Shown here one piece after another: positions 1-12,319 of a stretch of DNA of 64,000 nt (the stretch's first letter is position 1; every line of letters starts with the position of its first letter). Both the position numbers and the translations under genes were made by a program. The notes below the pieces were generated by a model. The model was not told the origin of the DNA, searched no databases, and was given only the letters and a program-made list of their open reading frames with translations. Source of the DNA: Apis mellifera (Eukaryota > Arthropoda > Insecta > Hymenoptera > Apidae); NCBI RefSeq assembly GCF_003254395.2, contig NC_037642.1, positions 2,760,501 to 2,824,500 on the forward strand, given 5' to 3'.

Positions 1-2
1 AG

Positions 3-170
3 CTCAGCGATTTGCCACCGCCGCCAGTTAGCGATAACTACGATTACATTCAGTGTCCCCATTGCGGAAGAAAATTCAATAAAGCGGCCGCCGACCGTCA
101 CATTCCCAAATGCGAGCACATGTTACACAATAAGCCGATACATTCGCGAGCACCGAAACCGAAACGTTAA
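3..170 (+). CDS. C2HC zinc-finger protein, C-terminal part of last exon (partial)
   Basis: An open frame runs in from the window edge and ends at TAA 168-170, giving 55 residues. It contains one compact zinc-binding module CPHCGRKFNKAAADRHIPKC, in which CxxC, a distant His and a final Cys form the C2HC pattern of the ZC2HC1 family. A basic proline-containing end (SRAPKPKR) follows. Proteins of this family usually carry several such fingers in largely disordered sequence, and their molecular role is poorly defined. The start and upstream exons lie outside the window. The downstream sequence turns AT-rich with a run of 29 A, consistent with 3' UTR. I am confident about the finger class but not about which family member this is. 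Confidence 0.8.
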   Translation, partial: LSDLPPPPVSDNYDYIQCPHCGRKFNKAAADRHIPKCEHMLHNKPIHSRAPKPKR

Positions 171-261
171 TTTCTCTCAGATTAAATTAAACGCTTTTTT
201 TTTTTTACATCGAACTGGAACAAGATAGATTATGCCTTTGTACATTAAAGAGAAAAGATTG

Positions 262-292
<31 letters not shown>

Positions 293-2407
293 ATTAAAAA
301 GGAGGAATATATAAAATTTTATTGTAATAATATATTATCATTGTATATTGCGAAAAAAAATTGTGCGAAATTGTGACAATTTTAATATAACATTTTGTCT
401 CTATCTTGTTCGTGATCGATATTATTTTATATGAATATTTCGTTTCGATTATGAAAAATTTTATATAAGAATATATATAAATTATAAAAGCTCGCAAAAA
501 AGTATATTTTTTCGGAGACGTATGAAAAAATTAATTTTTATCTACTGTATTGAATCTATAAGTTTTATTACGTTTATTTGCGACAAATGTATTTTCTGAT
601 TATACGAAAATAAAATATAAATTTTCCTTACATTGTATATATATGTACGTAACAAAATGAATTTATTCGATCATCATGTTTTGAAAGAAATTTATAAAAA
701 TAGTAAATAGCATTCTATACTTTTTCAAAAATATTTAGTCCTTTTATTTTTTTAAAAATAATTATTCGATAAAAATTGATGAAATAAAATAAAAATCTAT
801 GACGTCTCATTGTGAAAAAGATATTAAATCTTGGAACGCTTACTTTATACGTATTTGTATCTTTTTATATCATAGTACTAGTGAAAAAACATTGTCTATT
901 TGTGATTATTATAATCTATCATCCTAAAACGTATCCTTCATATACTTTCATATACTAATTAAAATTATAATTAGTTATTTAGAGATGAAAAACTAATTAT
1001 TAAATTGTTTTGATTAATATTAAAAATATTGTGATTTAATTTGTAAATTTTATTTTCATCGAAATAGATTGTCTTACAAAACAAAAAAATATATAACAAT
1101 TTTTATAGCGCTTATCTTTTTAATAAATAAAAATATTGTAATATTATTGTTATGATTAATCATTGAGGGCTAATAAACTAACTTTTTAATAAAAAATTTT
1201 CTGTTTGAAATATCACAAGTTAAATATTATTCGTTAAATTCATTAAAGTTCAAATTTATAAAGATAAAATTATAATTATTTATAAAATTTTTCATGATAA
1301 AAAATTATAATAAATTAATATCAAATATTAAGAAATATTAAACTTGAAATATTGAAAAATGCATTCTTAATTTAATTATAACACGAGCACAAAAAAAATA
1401 CAAATACGAAAGTTACACATAATGTTACAAATAAGAATAGTAGATTTGGATATTATAGAAGAAAAACAGAAATACAATAAAAATTTAAGGATCAGAATCA
1501 TTTATAAAAAGTTTTACATGAAACAAAGATAAAAAAAAAAGTTAACAATAAAGAAAAGACACAAATTAAAAAAAACATCTTAATCTTTAATGCTATTTCT
1601 TAAATATCAAAGATATTTCAAGCTTAAATATTTTTCAATCGATTTGTATTTGTATCAAACAAAATAGCATAATACACTATTAAAATACAGAATAAATGTG
1701 ACATACAATTCTTTTTTATGTTTCAGAAAACACAGAAAATACGAAATTCGAAAATCATCTTGTTTATCACATCACATGCAACATCGGTTCACTGTACAAA
1801 AAACAATATTATATATTTTATAGTAAGTAATATGAATTAATTCATTTTGTTTACAATTATATTTTTAGCATAAAAATATTAATTATAATAAATTTAGTGA
1901 TAGTATTAAAGTGATGGTATTAAAGTAATAGTATTAAAGTGAATATTCTCGTTTCATTCCAAAAATTATAAAATATATATAGATTTTTATTTTGAACTTT
2001 TTAAATGAATTAATTTTGTATAAGTAGACAATATTATAAATATTGATTGAATATTGTATCTGAACTATATTACATTAGATGATATAAAAAATATTTTAGT
2101 TTTTTTTGAAGTTAAAACATTTGAGAACATGTAATGTACATATAAAATCCCATAAACTATCACATCTATTTTATTTCTTGTCTATGACAATAATGCACGA
2201 TCGGTAATTCAGGTAATAGATATAAATTCCATAAGATGATATATCTATTTCAAATTTTGTCTATGGTGGTACATCATAGCAGACGACGTGTATTCCCGAT
2301 GAATAGAAAGAATATTTAAAAAGTCAGCTATATTGGTTAGACTTGTTATGATTAAAACGCGGATTCTTACAATGCTTTTGAGTCCGTCTTTTGTGTAAAA
2401 TAAAATT
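171..2407. other. AT-rich 3' UTR and intergenic DNA
   Basis: I see no supportable gene here. There is a 29-nt A run at about 262-290 and many A/T homopolymers; every ORF is short and low in complexity. The end near 2280-2400 becomes slightly less AT-rich and probably holds the ALG12 promoter and leader, but I see no clear TATA box or initiator. Confidence 0.6.
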
Positions 2408-3403
2408 ATGGATCATTTAATTATACTGGTGGCTATATTACATTTATTATATTGTCCGTTTACAAAAGTAGAAGAAAGTTTTAATCTACAAGCTATGCAC
2501 GACATCTTATACCATGGTTTTAACCTATCAGAGGTAATTATTAGAATATTTATTAAAAATATATTATATAAATTACAATATAATTAAAATAAAAAAATAA
2601 AAACAATAAATAATGAAAACAAGGGACAAGGATATATTTGTCTTCCTTGACAGGTTGCTGACATGCAATCAAAAAGATATTACGCAAAATCTTCGATATT
2701 ATATTTAGAAGCAAATACATATATTTATAAATTTATGATCAGCTGATATAGTTTCTGTACGTCTATATATGTTTAATATACTAATTTCAATTTTCTTTTA
2801 ACCGAAAATATAGAAAGAGAATTTGTTTATTAATAATATAATATAAATCAATCAAAGATTGAATTTAATAATTAAAAATATTTATATAAAAATGCACATT
2901 AAAAGAAACTAATATAAATAAACATTAATTATTTATTACATATTTATATTTTAATAGTATGATCACCATGAATTTCCTGGAGTTGTGCCACGATCATTTG
3001 TGGGATCAATTATAGTCTCAGGCTTGGCATCACCTTTAATAGCAACCATTAATTATATGCAAATTAATAAGTTTTTTGCTCAATATATTGGTAAGTTAAT
3101 TAATAAAATATATTGGCATTATTATTTTATTTGATTTATATTTAAAAAAAATAATTAATATTATATTTTTTTCAGTAAGAGCAACATTGGGCTTATTAGT
3201 AATAGGTACATTAAAACTATATAGAGATGCTTTACAAAGCATCTTTGGTCTGCAATTTACTAAATGGTTTGTTGCAATTACTGTAACACAATATCATTTT
3301 ATGTATTATTTAAGTCGTACATTACCAAATATAATGACTATGCCATTAGGTAATTTAAGTTCAAGTTATTACATATATTTTATTTAATGCTGTATGAAAA
3401 TTA

Positions 3404-3457
<54 letters not shown>

Positions 3458-6400
3458 TATTACTACTATGTATTATTATTTATATATATATTATTTCTAT
3501 GTTTATAGTACTACTGGCTCTATATGGATGGTTGAAACAAAGTCACGTCATATTTATTTGGTCATCTGCAGCAGCAATAATAATATTCAGAGCAGAACTT
3601 GCCATGCTACTGGGGTTATTCCTTTTGTACGATATAGCCAACAAGAAACTAACCATACTAAGGTATTTACATATTATATTGCGGACCATTGATTCCTAGT
3701 ATGGCTATAACATTGCATACAGAAGTGATTAGAATCATCAAGGAACCTTCTGCAAAACTGCACTGATTTGTAAGCTTTGTTTGCTTATAAAACTTATTAA
3801 CATAATAAAATCCTTCCATAAGAAATAACTAAATCAAATATAAATCCCTTGTTTGATAAACTGCAGTACAACTTGTGCTCTTGTTAAAAGTAGAAGAAAA
3901 ATAATTAAAAATAATTATATAACATAGGAAACCTTTTTTATTAGAACTATATAAATTATATATACTGTTAGAATAATAAAATTAATTTTTCATAAAATTA
4001 ATAATTTTTTTAGACTGTTTAAAATTGCGGTTCCAGCTGGTATATTTTTTCTAACACTAACAACCGCAATAGATTCTATATTTTGGAAACGATTATTATG
4101 GCCTGAAGGTGAAGTATTTTACTTCAATACTATTCTTAATAAAAGCAGTGAATGGGGTGTATCCTTTGTCAAAATCATTTTTAAATTTATTTAAAATAAT
4201 GAATTTAAAATATATTTATTAAACTTAATATAAAAATAGACATCACCATTCCTATGGTATTTTTATTCAGCTCTTCCACGTGGATTGGCTTTTTCTTATT
4301 TTTTGATACCTTTAGGAATGCTATGGGATGCTCGAGTTCGAACATTAACAATTCCTGGTATTGCATTTGTTGCATTATTCTCATTTTTACCTCACAAAGA
4401 ATTGAGATTTATCATATATGTTTTTCCATTATTAAATGTCAGTGCTGCAGTTGTTTGCCATAGAATGTAAGTAAATTATATTAATTATTTTCTAAATTAT
4501 TTTTAATTTTGAAATATTTAAGATTATATTTTTCTTTTATTTTTTAAATTAGATGGGAAAACAGAGCAAAAAGTCCATGGAATGGGTTTTTGGCATTGAT
4601 CATTTTAGGTCATTTAATTTTAAATGCCCTATTTTCTATGTTTCTTTTATGTATTGCTGGCTCTAATTATCCTGGTGGTTTAGCAATTGCCAAATTACAT
4701 AGACTTGAAAAAGATTCTCTCAATCCAGTGCATGTACATATTGATGTTCTTACTGCACAAACAGGAGTTTCAAGATTTACACAAACAAATAGTTCTTGGA
4801 TGTAAGTTTTATAAATAACTATTTAAAATAAAAAAATAATCTACCTATAGAATAAAAAAATATTTTCGATATATTTTCGATATATTTTCGATATATTTTA
4901 TTTAATCAAAAATAATGCAATTTAATTTATCATTAACTATCTTTTTAGTTATTCAAAACAAGAAAATTTAACTATTGGCAGTCCAGAAATGCTTCAATTT
5001 ACACATCTTTTAATGGAAGCCAAAAGTAAATATTCACCCAATATAAAACCATATCTTAAAACACATGATATTTTGGATTCTGTAGATGGTTTTTCTCATA
5101 TAGCATTAAACTATAATATATTACCACCAATAAGAATAAAAACTAGACCAATTATATTTATCATGAAAAGAAAACCATATATACAATATAATCCTAAAAA
5201 AGCAATTTATTTAAAACAGTCAACTGAAAATTCTACAGAAATAAATATAGAAAACGAAAAAATAAATGATACCGTAAAGAATGTGGAGCCAATATTGGAT
5301 GAAATAATGGAATCATTAGAACAATTTGAAAAACCATTAAATATTAAAGATATAAATATATCAGATACAGAAATACAAGAAATCAAATTAAATAATACAA
5401 TAAACGATTCTATTGAATTTGCTAAATCATTAAATACAAAAAAAACATTTAATAATTTATCTGAAAATAATTTATCACAATTAGAAACATCAAATAATAA
5501 AGAAAATAATAAAGAGATTGCAGTAAATTTAGGAAAAAATATTGGAACTGAGAATAATATTAATTTACAATTTCATATTAAAAAAGATTCTACTATTAAA
5601 GAAAAAGAAAAATTAGATATAAAGAAAGATGAAAATGAAAAATCAGAAATAGATAAAGAAGAATTAAAATTTAATATACAAAATAACAGTACAACTTTAA
5701 AAGAAGTTGTCAAAAAAATTATTCAAGAAAAAGTAGAAGCAGTTAAATTAAGAAAAGATACAATAGAGGAAAAATCAGAAATTTCACAAAAAATTAATGC
5801 TAAAATAAAAAGAGTTCCAATAAAGATAGAATCATCACAAAAAACAAAAATAACAAAACAAGATTTAAAAGAAAAATTATTAGAAGTTCAAGAATTAAAA
5901 GAAAAACCAACAATAGTTCAAGAATTAAAAGAAAAACCAACAATAATTCAAGAAATCAAAGAAAAACCTATAGAAGTTCAAGAAGCAACAATTGAACATA
6001 AATCAATTAACATAAAAGAAAGCATTAGAAATATAATTAATCAATTTAAGGAATTTGAAAAAGATTTTATATACGAAGATTTGGAATTGGATAAAAATGA
6101 ATTAGATATTGAATATAATGAACAATCTATAGAAATAAATACAAAAACAGCAAAAGACTTATCAAATATAGATACTGTGATAGAAGATAAAGATGCAAAA
6201 AAAATCAAAGATGTCAAAGAAAGTTTAAGGGACATAATATATCAATTTAAACAAATAAAAAATGAATTAACTTCAGAAGAAGATGATCAATTTGAAAAAA
6301 TTGAAGCCACATATATGGAACGACCAATTGCAGAAACATTAATGCAATTTAGTGAAGTATTAAAAAATTTAGTGCAACATAGAAAAAAAAATAAAATATA

Positions 6401-6755
6401 CAATATGAACATTCTTGAACATAAAAATGATGTACCTAAAGTACAAATGTTGTCAAAAATACCTCTAGAAAATCAAATTCCATCCCAATTTTCAAAGAAT
6501 TCAAAAAATCATAATAATGAAGAAAATATACATACTATAGAAAAAGTTATTCAAAATATTAATGAAAAAGAAAGTTCAAACCCAGGTACAAATAAAGTTT
6601 TACAAGAAAAATATCTTACCTCATATAATAATAACAGAAATATCTTATTAAATGCTCAAAAATCTAATAGTATCTCAAATAATGTAGAAAATAATGCTTC
6701 CAATGAAAAGAATAAAATAATACAAAAAAATATTGGAAATAACTCAAACAATTAA
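2408..6755 (+). CDS. ALG12: ALG12: Dol-P-Man:Man7GlcNAc2-PP-Dol alpha-1,6-mannosyltransferase with long C-terminal tail
   Basis: Eight exons join in frame: 2408-2533, 2958-3090, 3176-3349, 3509-3662, 4014-4158, 4240-4466, 4553-4801 and 4949-6755. All junctions are GT-AG, the sum is 3015 nt and the protein 1004 aa. ALG12 is a multi-spanning GT22 enzyme of the ER that adds the eighth mannose, from dolichol-phosphate mannose, to the lipid-linked N-glycan precursor. Family landmarks are FTKVEESFNLQA near the N-terminus, YDHHEFPGVVPR, SRTLPN, SEWGTSPFLWYFYSALPRG, PHKELRFIIYVFP, and LNPVHVHIDVLTAQTGVSRF. The core ends near residue 480, close to the usual family length of about 490. The remaining ~515 residues, all in the last exon, are a K/E/N/I-rich and probably disordered extension with internal repeats. 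The start is the first ATG, directly before the hydrophobic N-terminus. The intron after exon 3 holds a (TA)n microsatellite. Confidence 0.93.
3408..3456. repeat. (TA)n microsatellite in ALG12 intron 3
   Basis: An uninterrupted run of about 24 TA dinucleotides lies between the donor at 3350 and the acceptor at 3507-3508. It is intronic; the tyrosine/isoleucine ORFs crossing it are artefacts of the repeat. Confidence 0.95.
4861..4898. repeat. Short tandem repeat, 11-bp unit tattttcgata
   Basis: Three full copies and a partial fourth of the 11-bp unit stand head to tail in the last ALG12 intron, about 50 bp upstream of the final acceptor. Confidence 0.85.
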
Positions 6756-7677
6756 ACATCAAAATATTAATTCATTCTTTTATGTTTTTAATACAGTTAT
6801 ATAATTATAATAATATGTAAATATGTTATTCTGTGATAACAAAAATGTATATCTTTAATGCTCATGCATTACCAACACGGAAAAACGAATTTTATTTTTT
6901 AAAATATTAAAAAATATTAGAAAAGGATAAAACTTTTTTTTTTCTTACATAATATAAAAGTGCCAATTTTATATGTATACTTGTGTAAAAGGACAAATTG
7001 AAATAGTGAAATTATGTATTAAATATTAATTTAATGTGTAATAATTATTTCACATATTATAAAAATGTCTTAATAATTTTTTATATATTTAGATGTTGAA
7101 ATATTTATCTAGATATTATTTGATATAAAATTATTATTTATCAATGCATGTTTTTAAAAAAACAATTTTATTATTCACCCTTGATTATTTAAATTTTAAT
7201 AAATTGTTTTATGATAATTTCTTGATATCTTTTTTTGCATTTACTTTCTGCTTTTTTATGTTTTGTTTGTTTTTTTTTAAATTATAACATTGTTATTTTA
7301 TATTTATATTTTTTTATTTGATTTATATTCATTATATTTATATTTCACCACACACAAAAACTTTATATATTTATACACTTTATACATTTTATTATATAAA
7401 AAAAATAAATTATTTCCATATTGGTATTTGCAGAGCATCAAGTGCCTTAAAATTTCTTCATAATTTTACATATCATAAAATATATATATATAATATATAT
7501 TAATATTTTACAATAAATAAAAATAATTTAACATGAAAAATTGTAAATCTAATCTTATTAATTCAATAATTGATAATAAGAATTATAAATAAAAATTGTA
7601 TTAAATAACATTAATCGATATTTAGTTAATAATTAATTAATATTCAATTTATTTTTAATTATGAAAAATTTTTACAA
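6756..7677. other. AT-rich convergent 3' region between ALG12 and the COX7A-like gene
   Basis: The DNA between two converging genes is strongly AT-rich with poly-T runs. It presumably holds the 3' UTRs of ALG12 (plus) and the COX7A-like gene (minus). The small ORF near 7318-7503 consists of Y/I/H-rich AT repeats and looks random. Confidence 0.6.
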
Positions 7678-8245
7678 TTACTGAAATTTTTTACTTAATA
7701 ATAACAATTGTCTAAATGTCATTACTGTATTATATAAAGTAAATGCTAAAATTATCCAATATATTATTTTATCTCGCCAACCGCGTTTTAGAAATACAGG
7801 AACATTATCTTCACACTAAATAAATGAAAAATAATTTATATAAATTATATAAACGCGACTATTTATTTTTCACACATCACATTATTTCGTATTAAAATTA
7901 TTTGACCTGCATTTTTGCTTGTTTTAATTTCAAATTTCTTAAAGCTTTGTCTTCAATTAAAGATGGACGTCCCAAGCAAATTGATCGATTTGATAAGATA
8001 ATATTCTTATGAAAAAATTTTAATCGAGTAATCTAAATATAAATATAATTTTATGTACAAAATTATAATATAAATATATTAAAAAATAATTACAGATAAT
8101 GATTATAGATATTTATTAAGATGAATTCATAATATATATTGTATAATGTTTATACAATGTAATAAGAAAAAAATTAATTCTTATTATAAATAAAAAAAAT
8201 ATTTATAAAAATATGTTGTTATAAAAATGTACTTACACAAAACAT
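7678..8245 (-). CDS. COX7A-like mitochondrial protein (cytochrome c oxidase subunit 7A family)
   Basis: Three minus-strand exons, 8245-8237, 8032-7907 and 7815-7678, join to 273 nt and encode 90 aa. The first coding exon is only three codons (M-F-C) followed by donor GTAAGT; the junction after KMQ uses GTCAAA. COX7A proteins are single-pass subunits of respiratory complex IV in the inner mitochondrial membrane. Matching features are a basic, acid-free N-terminus (RLKFFHKN) like a mitochondrial presequence, then KQAKMQCEDNVPVFLKRG, which aligns with the family pattern KQKxFQxDxxxPVxLKGG, then D-K-I-I-Y and one hydrophobic helix, ending in a short basic tail. The usual second glycine of the KGG turn is R-G here, and the helix lacks the common MT-L-G pattern, so it is divergent or a paralogue. 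It is divergently transcribed from Ada2b. Confidence 0.7.
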
Positions 8246-8542
8246 TTTGCAAAATTATATTAATTTATATTATTTTATTTAATATCTTATATGATTTCAA
8301 TTGATGTTCAACTCTATAACTTCGTATAAACAAAAAAAATGAATGTTAAAATATAATTACTTATTTAAATTCGCGCCGATACAAAAATGCAACTTTCTTT
8401 TATTATTACACAGTTGGCGAACCTGAAATATAGTTCATAAATGGTAGGAGAGGAACGCATGCGTACTCGTTTCGCGACGCAACAGTCGTAAACAACATTT
8501 TTTCCATAGAGATTTTTAACGAATTTACGCACGATAATTAGA

Positions 8543-8599
8543 GCGTCCAAAAGGACGCATCACGATTTTTCCGCGTTTTCATACGATTTCGCGGAAAAA
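8543..8599. repeat. Two adjacent inverted repeats in the shared promoter
   Basis: GCGTCC-aaaa-GGACGC at 8543-8558 is a perfect 6-bp hairpin palindrome. It is followed by TTTTTCCGCG (8566-8575) and its exact complement CGCGGAAAAA (8590-8599) with a 14-nt spacer. The CpG content suggests protein-binding sites. Confidence 0.7.
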
Positions 8600-8658
8600 A
8601 TGGGGTCAAGCTTACACGTTCAGTGTACGTGATAAACTTATGGGTTTCTGGCATGCGG

Positions 8659-8666
8659 TGACGTCA
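8659..8666. promoter_or_regulatory. Full CRE palindrome TGACGTCA
   Basis: This is a perfect cAMP-response/ATF-CREB consensus 36 bp upstream of the Ada2b start codon, followed directly by an Ets-like CCGGAT. Its position in a TATA-less CpG-rich promoter is typical for such sites; function is inferred. Confidence 0.6.
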
Positions 8667-8701
8667 TCCGGATCGTTCTGGAAGAACCCTGCAGGACAAT
8701 A

Positions 8702-10795
8702 ATGGCGGGTATGTATTTACATCGACAAAGGGAATACCGATTGCCATTCGACAAGCTATAATCAGAGGTAACATGTATTACGAATCGTCAATTTCAGATT
8801 TGTATGCTAAATACAACTGCATCTATTGTCAAGAGGACATTTCGGGTTTACGTGTAAGATGTGTAGAATGCCCGGATTTCGACCTCTGTTTGCAGGTGAG
8901 ACGAGCGAATGCTTGTTCTTGATCACGTGTTCACGTCTCCTTTCCCCCCCTTTGCCCTCCCTTTCTGATTCTGTCACATCTTCGTTTACCCTTCTAATTT
9001 TATTGGATTTTGCGTGTTGAGATTCCTTTTTTAATCCCCACCCTTTTTTTGTCGACAAGTTGTTCTGAAATTATTATATTATACTACTCCTCGAACTGAA
9101 TGAAACTTCTAATCACGTGGTGACATATGCATATGTATATCAATTCTATTTGATGTGAAAGTGTCAAAATTTCAAAAAACAAATAAAATAAAAAAGAAAA
9201 AATATTATTTTAAAAATATTATTATTAAAAATATTTTTAAAATATTATTCTTTATAAAATAAATGAAATACTATTTTAAAATAAATTATTTATAAACATA
9301 TAAAGATATTTTTATTAGAAAAAATTATTCATAAATATCTTTTATAAGAAATAGAATAATATTTTTTAAATTTAATAGTGTTTTTCCGCTGGAGCTGAAA
9401 TTGGATCACATAAAAATGACCACTCTTATCAGTTTATGGTATGTATTGAATTGTTTTTAAATATGAAGAATTATTCTTTTAATTAAAAAATGAATTTTTA
9501 TATTTTATAGGATTCTGGTACCATTAGCATATTTAATGGTAGAGGAAACTGGACTGCTAGAGAACAACTTAGACTTCTGGATGCTATTGAACAATTTGGT
9601 TTTGGAAATTGGGAAGATATTAGTAAACATATTGAAACACGTACGCCAGAAGGTACATTTCTTGTATTGTAACTTCTTGTATTAAATAATATTATATAAT
9701 TTTAACAAAAAGAAATATAATTTTACAAAAGTATGATTGTTTAATAAATAAATTTAAAAAAAATTAATATATAAAAAATTATTTTCTATATATATACATA
9801 TTTATATATATATATTATATATATTATATATATATATTTTTTCTTATACATAATTTATTTTTATCCTATAGAAGCAAAAGAAGAATATATTGCTAGGTAT
9901 CTTGATGGAAATATTGGAAAACATACATGGCCTCCTACAGAAAGCTACAAACCAAATATTACAGATCAAACTAAGTCAGATCATGGACCTCTATCACCTG
10001 ATCTCACATCTCGATTACCACCTTTGGATATCACTCCAGAAGAAGCTGCACAACTGGGATACATGCCACAACGAGATGATTTTGAAAGGGTATATTTTAA
10101 ATTAAAAATATTTGTTTGACAGTATATTATTGCTATATATATTATATATATACATTATTGAAATCTTTTCTACAGGATTACAATCATGAAGCAGAATCAC
10201 TTGTTTCTTCTTTATTTTTAAATCCAGCAGAAGATGATGATTTAGATATAGCACTTAAACTTGCACAAGTTGATATGTATACTAATAATTTAAGAGAGAG
10301 AGCACGACGAAAAAGAGTTGTACGCGATTATCAGCTTGTTTCTGCATTTTTTGCTTCATCTAGAAAGGATAAAACAATAAAGAAAAAACAATCAAAAGAA
10401 GAAAAGTATGTTTAATTAATTTTGAATAAAAATAATATTTTGTTTTGTATAATATTTTGATAATAAATTTGTTAAATATATTATAGGGAGTTTAGAGATA
10501 GAACACGAGTATTTGCACAGTTTTACACGGCACAGGAATATGAACAATTTTTAACAAATCTTGAAAGGGAAAGAGAATTACGATTACGTCTTTCAGAATT
10601 ATTTCGTTATCGAGAACATGGTATTACAAGACATGAAGAATGCGCTCATTTCGAACAAGTGATGGCACAAACTCAGGGACAAAATGATACTGTAGATCAT
10701 TGGAATGAAAAAAAATCTGTAAGTATTGGTATTCATGTATTTGTTAACTTTTTCCACATTGCAATGGCAATTGAATTTTTTTTCTTTTTTTTTTC

Positions 10796-10847
<52 letters not shown>

Positions 10848-12319
10848 GATATACCTTTTATTTTATACTTTATTGTATAAAATATATATTAGGTATATCT
10901 ATTTAACTTCAAAATATATTTTAGTATATAATACACTCGTAAAAGCTAGTAGAACTTTTGGACTTACTAAATGTCATTTAAAATATATTTTTTTTTACAA
11001 TTTTATGTTTGTAATTTTAAATATATTCTATGAAAATAAATATTGAAATAATTGTTATTTTAAAATAAAACGAATTTCTTAATATATTTATTTGTTATAA
11101 TTTTATATTATTTCATATTTACATTGATTATTTTACATTTATAACAAATATGTTATTCAAAAATTTATATGCAATACAATTGTAATAAATAATAATAAAT
11201 TATTTTGCTATTGATATAAAAATTCATTAATAATTATGATCATTTGAATATCAGAGTATATTATACTGTATACACTAGCTTTTGCTTCTCATTTAACTAA
11301 TTCCATTGTTTGTGGTGCGTGTTGCCAGGCATTTGTGAACAGATTGTATCAGTTTGCATTTCACTTAGGGCAGCAGTGGGCCGTCCACACCAATACACCG
11401 CCACACCTCAAAAAAAAGGTATAAAATTATTTTAAAATTTATTATTGCAATAAACTTAATTTAATATAATTATATATATATATAAAGCATACTAAAATAG
11501 ATGATTTAAAGATAAATTTATTTTTTATTATATATAGAGAAGAAGAAAAAAGTTACTCTTCCACCGACCGAAAGTACATTGCAAAAGACTTACCCAGCAG
11601 CAGCTTCTCAATCAATCAAACCAATCCCAATCGGATGACGACTCTAGCCAATCAGTGGGCGGAGCCGGATAACAATCCAAATTCTTCCAGCCAGCATTCT
11701 ACCAGCTCCAGTTCTGCCGCAGAAAAGAATTATACTGCGACAACTTCTGGAAAATCTTGCACAACAGCGGGAGATTCAGAGGAACGAGATATAGAAATGG
11801 AAGCAGCAGCTCATCTATTGACAAAACAAGAAAAATCTTTATGTCTTCAACTTGATCTGAAGCCAACACAGTATTTAACACAAAAGACATTGTTGTTGCA
11901 AGTAAGTTTCTATATAAATAAATTATTTTAAATAATAAATAATAAGATCATTTTCTGTTTAAGTAAATACTATATTCTTGCAAAAAATGATATATTCAGT
12001 TATGTGTGATTATTACAAATATTAAAGAAATTTTTATATTTTTTTCTAGCAATTTTATTTTTTATTTTTTAGGAATTTTATTTAAGAGACATTAAATAGT
12101 AAATTTTATTTATAAATAAATTGATATCAAAAAAAATTGTTATGGATAGATTTTAAAAAATAATATTTATCATATTCTGTATATTATACAAATAAAAATT
12201 ATGTATGTTTGCAGGAATATCTAAATGGTAATAGAAGATCAGGCGTTGTACCTCAATCGGAACCAGAGAGTAAGATATTACATTATCTGGTAGCAAATGG
12301 CTGGATCGCGGCCAATTGA
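8702..12319 (+). CDS. Ada2b: Ada2b (TADA2B), SAGA-complex transcriptional adaptor
   Basis: Coding exons are 8702-8708, 8798-8895, 9379-9438, 9511-9652, 9872-10089, 10176-10405 and 10487-10718 (329 codons to KKS). An optional 30-codon exon follows at 11329-11418, then an exon ending at 11901, then 12215-12319. Ada2b holds the Gcn5 histone acetyltransferase in SAGA and acts in the nucleus. A ZZ zinc finger comes first (CIYC...CVEC...CLQC then His), then a SANT/Myb domain (NWTAREQLRLLDAIEQFGFGNW), then the GYMPQRDDF linker and ADA-box region. A C-terminal SWIRM domain (KQEKSLCLQLDLKPTQYL...NGWIAAN) closes the protein. The SWIRM frame does not join the default acceptor at 11536-11537 in phase. 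In-phase acceptors exist at 11654-11655 and 11693-11694. The default acceptor gives a short isoform stopping at 11672. Drosophila Ada2b likewise makes long and short C-termini by alternative splicing. Confidence 0.92.
10776..10842. repeat. Poly-T/C tract in Ada2b intron
   Basis: This is a nearly pure T tract with scattered C between the donor at 10719 and the optional exon at 11329. Phenylalanine-rich ORFs through it are artefacts. Confidence 0.9.
11538..11672 (+). CDS. Ada2b: Alternative short C-terminal end of Ada2b
   Basis: Using the acceptor at 11536-11537 after either exon 7 or the optional 30-codon exon (both phase 0), the frame reads RRRKKLLFHRPK... and stops at TAA 11670-11672. This adds 44 residues with a basic start and a Q/S/D-rich end in place of the SWIRM domain. 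The predicted product is 373 aa, or 403 aa with the optional exon. The isoform is inferred from splice phase only. Confidence 0.5.
   Translation, partial: RRRKKLLFHRPKVHCKRLTQQQLLNQSNQSQSDDDSSQSVGGAG

Larger units (their letters stand above)
8246..8701. promoter_or_regulatory. Bidirectional promoter between COX7A-like gene and Ada2b
   Basis: Only 456 bp separate the two divergent start codons. The Ada2b-proximal half is CG-rich amid AT-rich surroundings. It carries the 8-bp palindrome TGACGTCA and two inverted repeats. No TATA box is evident near Ada2b, as is usual for housekeeping genes. Confidence 0.7.

Noticed and set aside
3387..3699. Two overlapping 101-codon frames around 3.4-3.7 kb
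   Set aside because: They are read-through of the (TA)n intron repeat into ALG12 exon 4; only 3509-3662 is exon.
10659..11046. F/L-rich frames downstream of Ada2b exon 7
   Set aside because: They extend past a consensus donor (tct|gtaagt) into an intronic poly-T tract.
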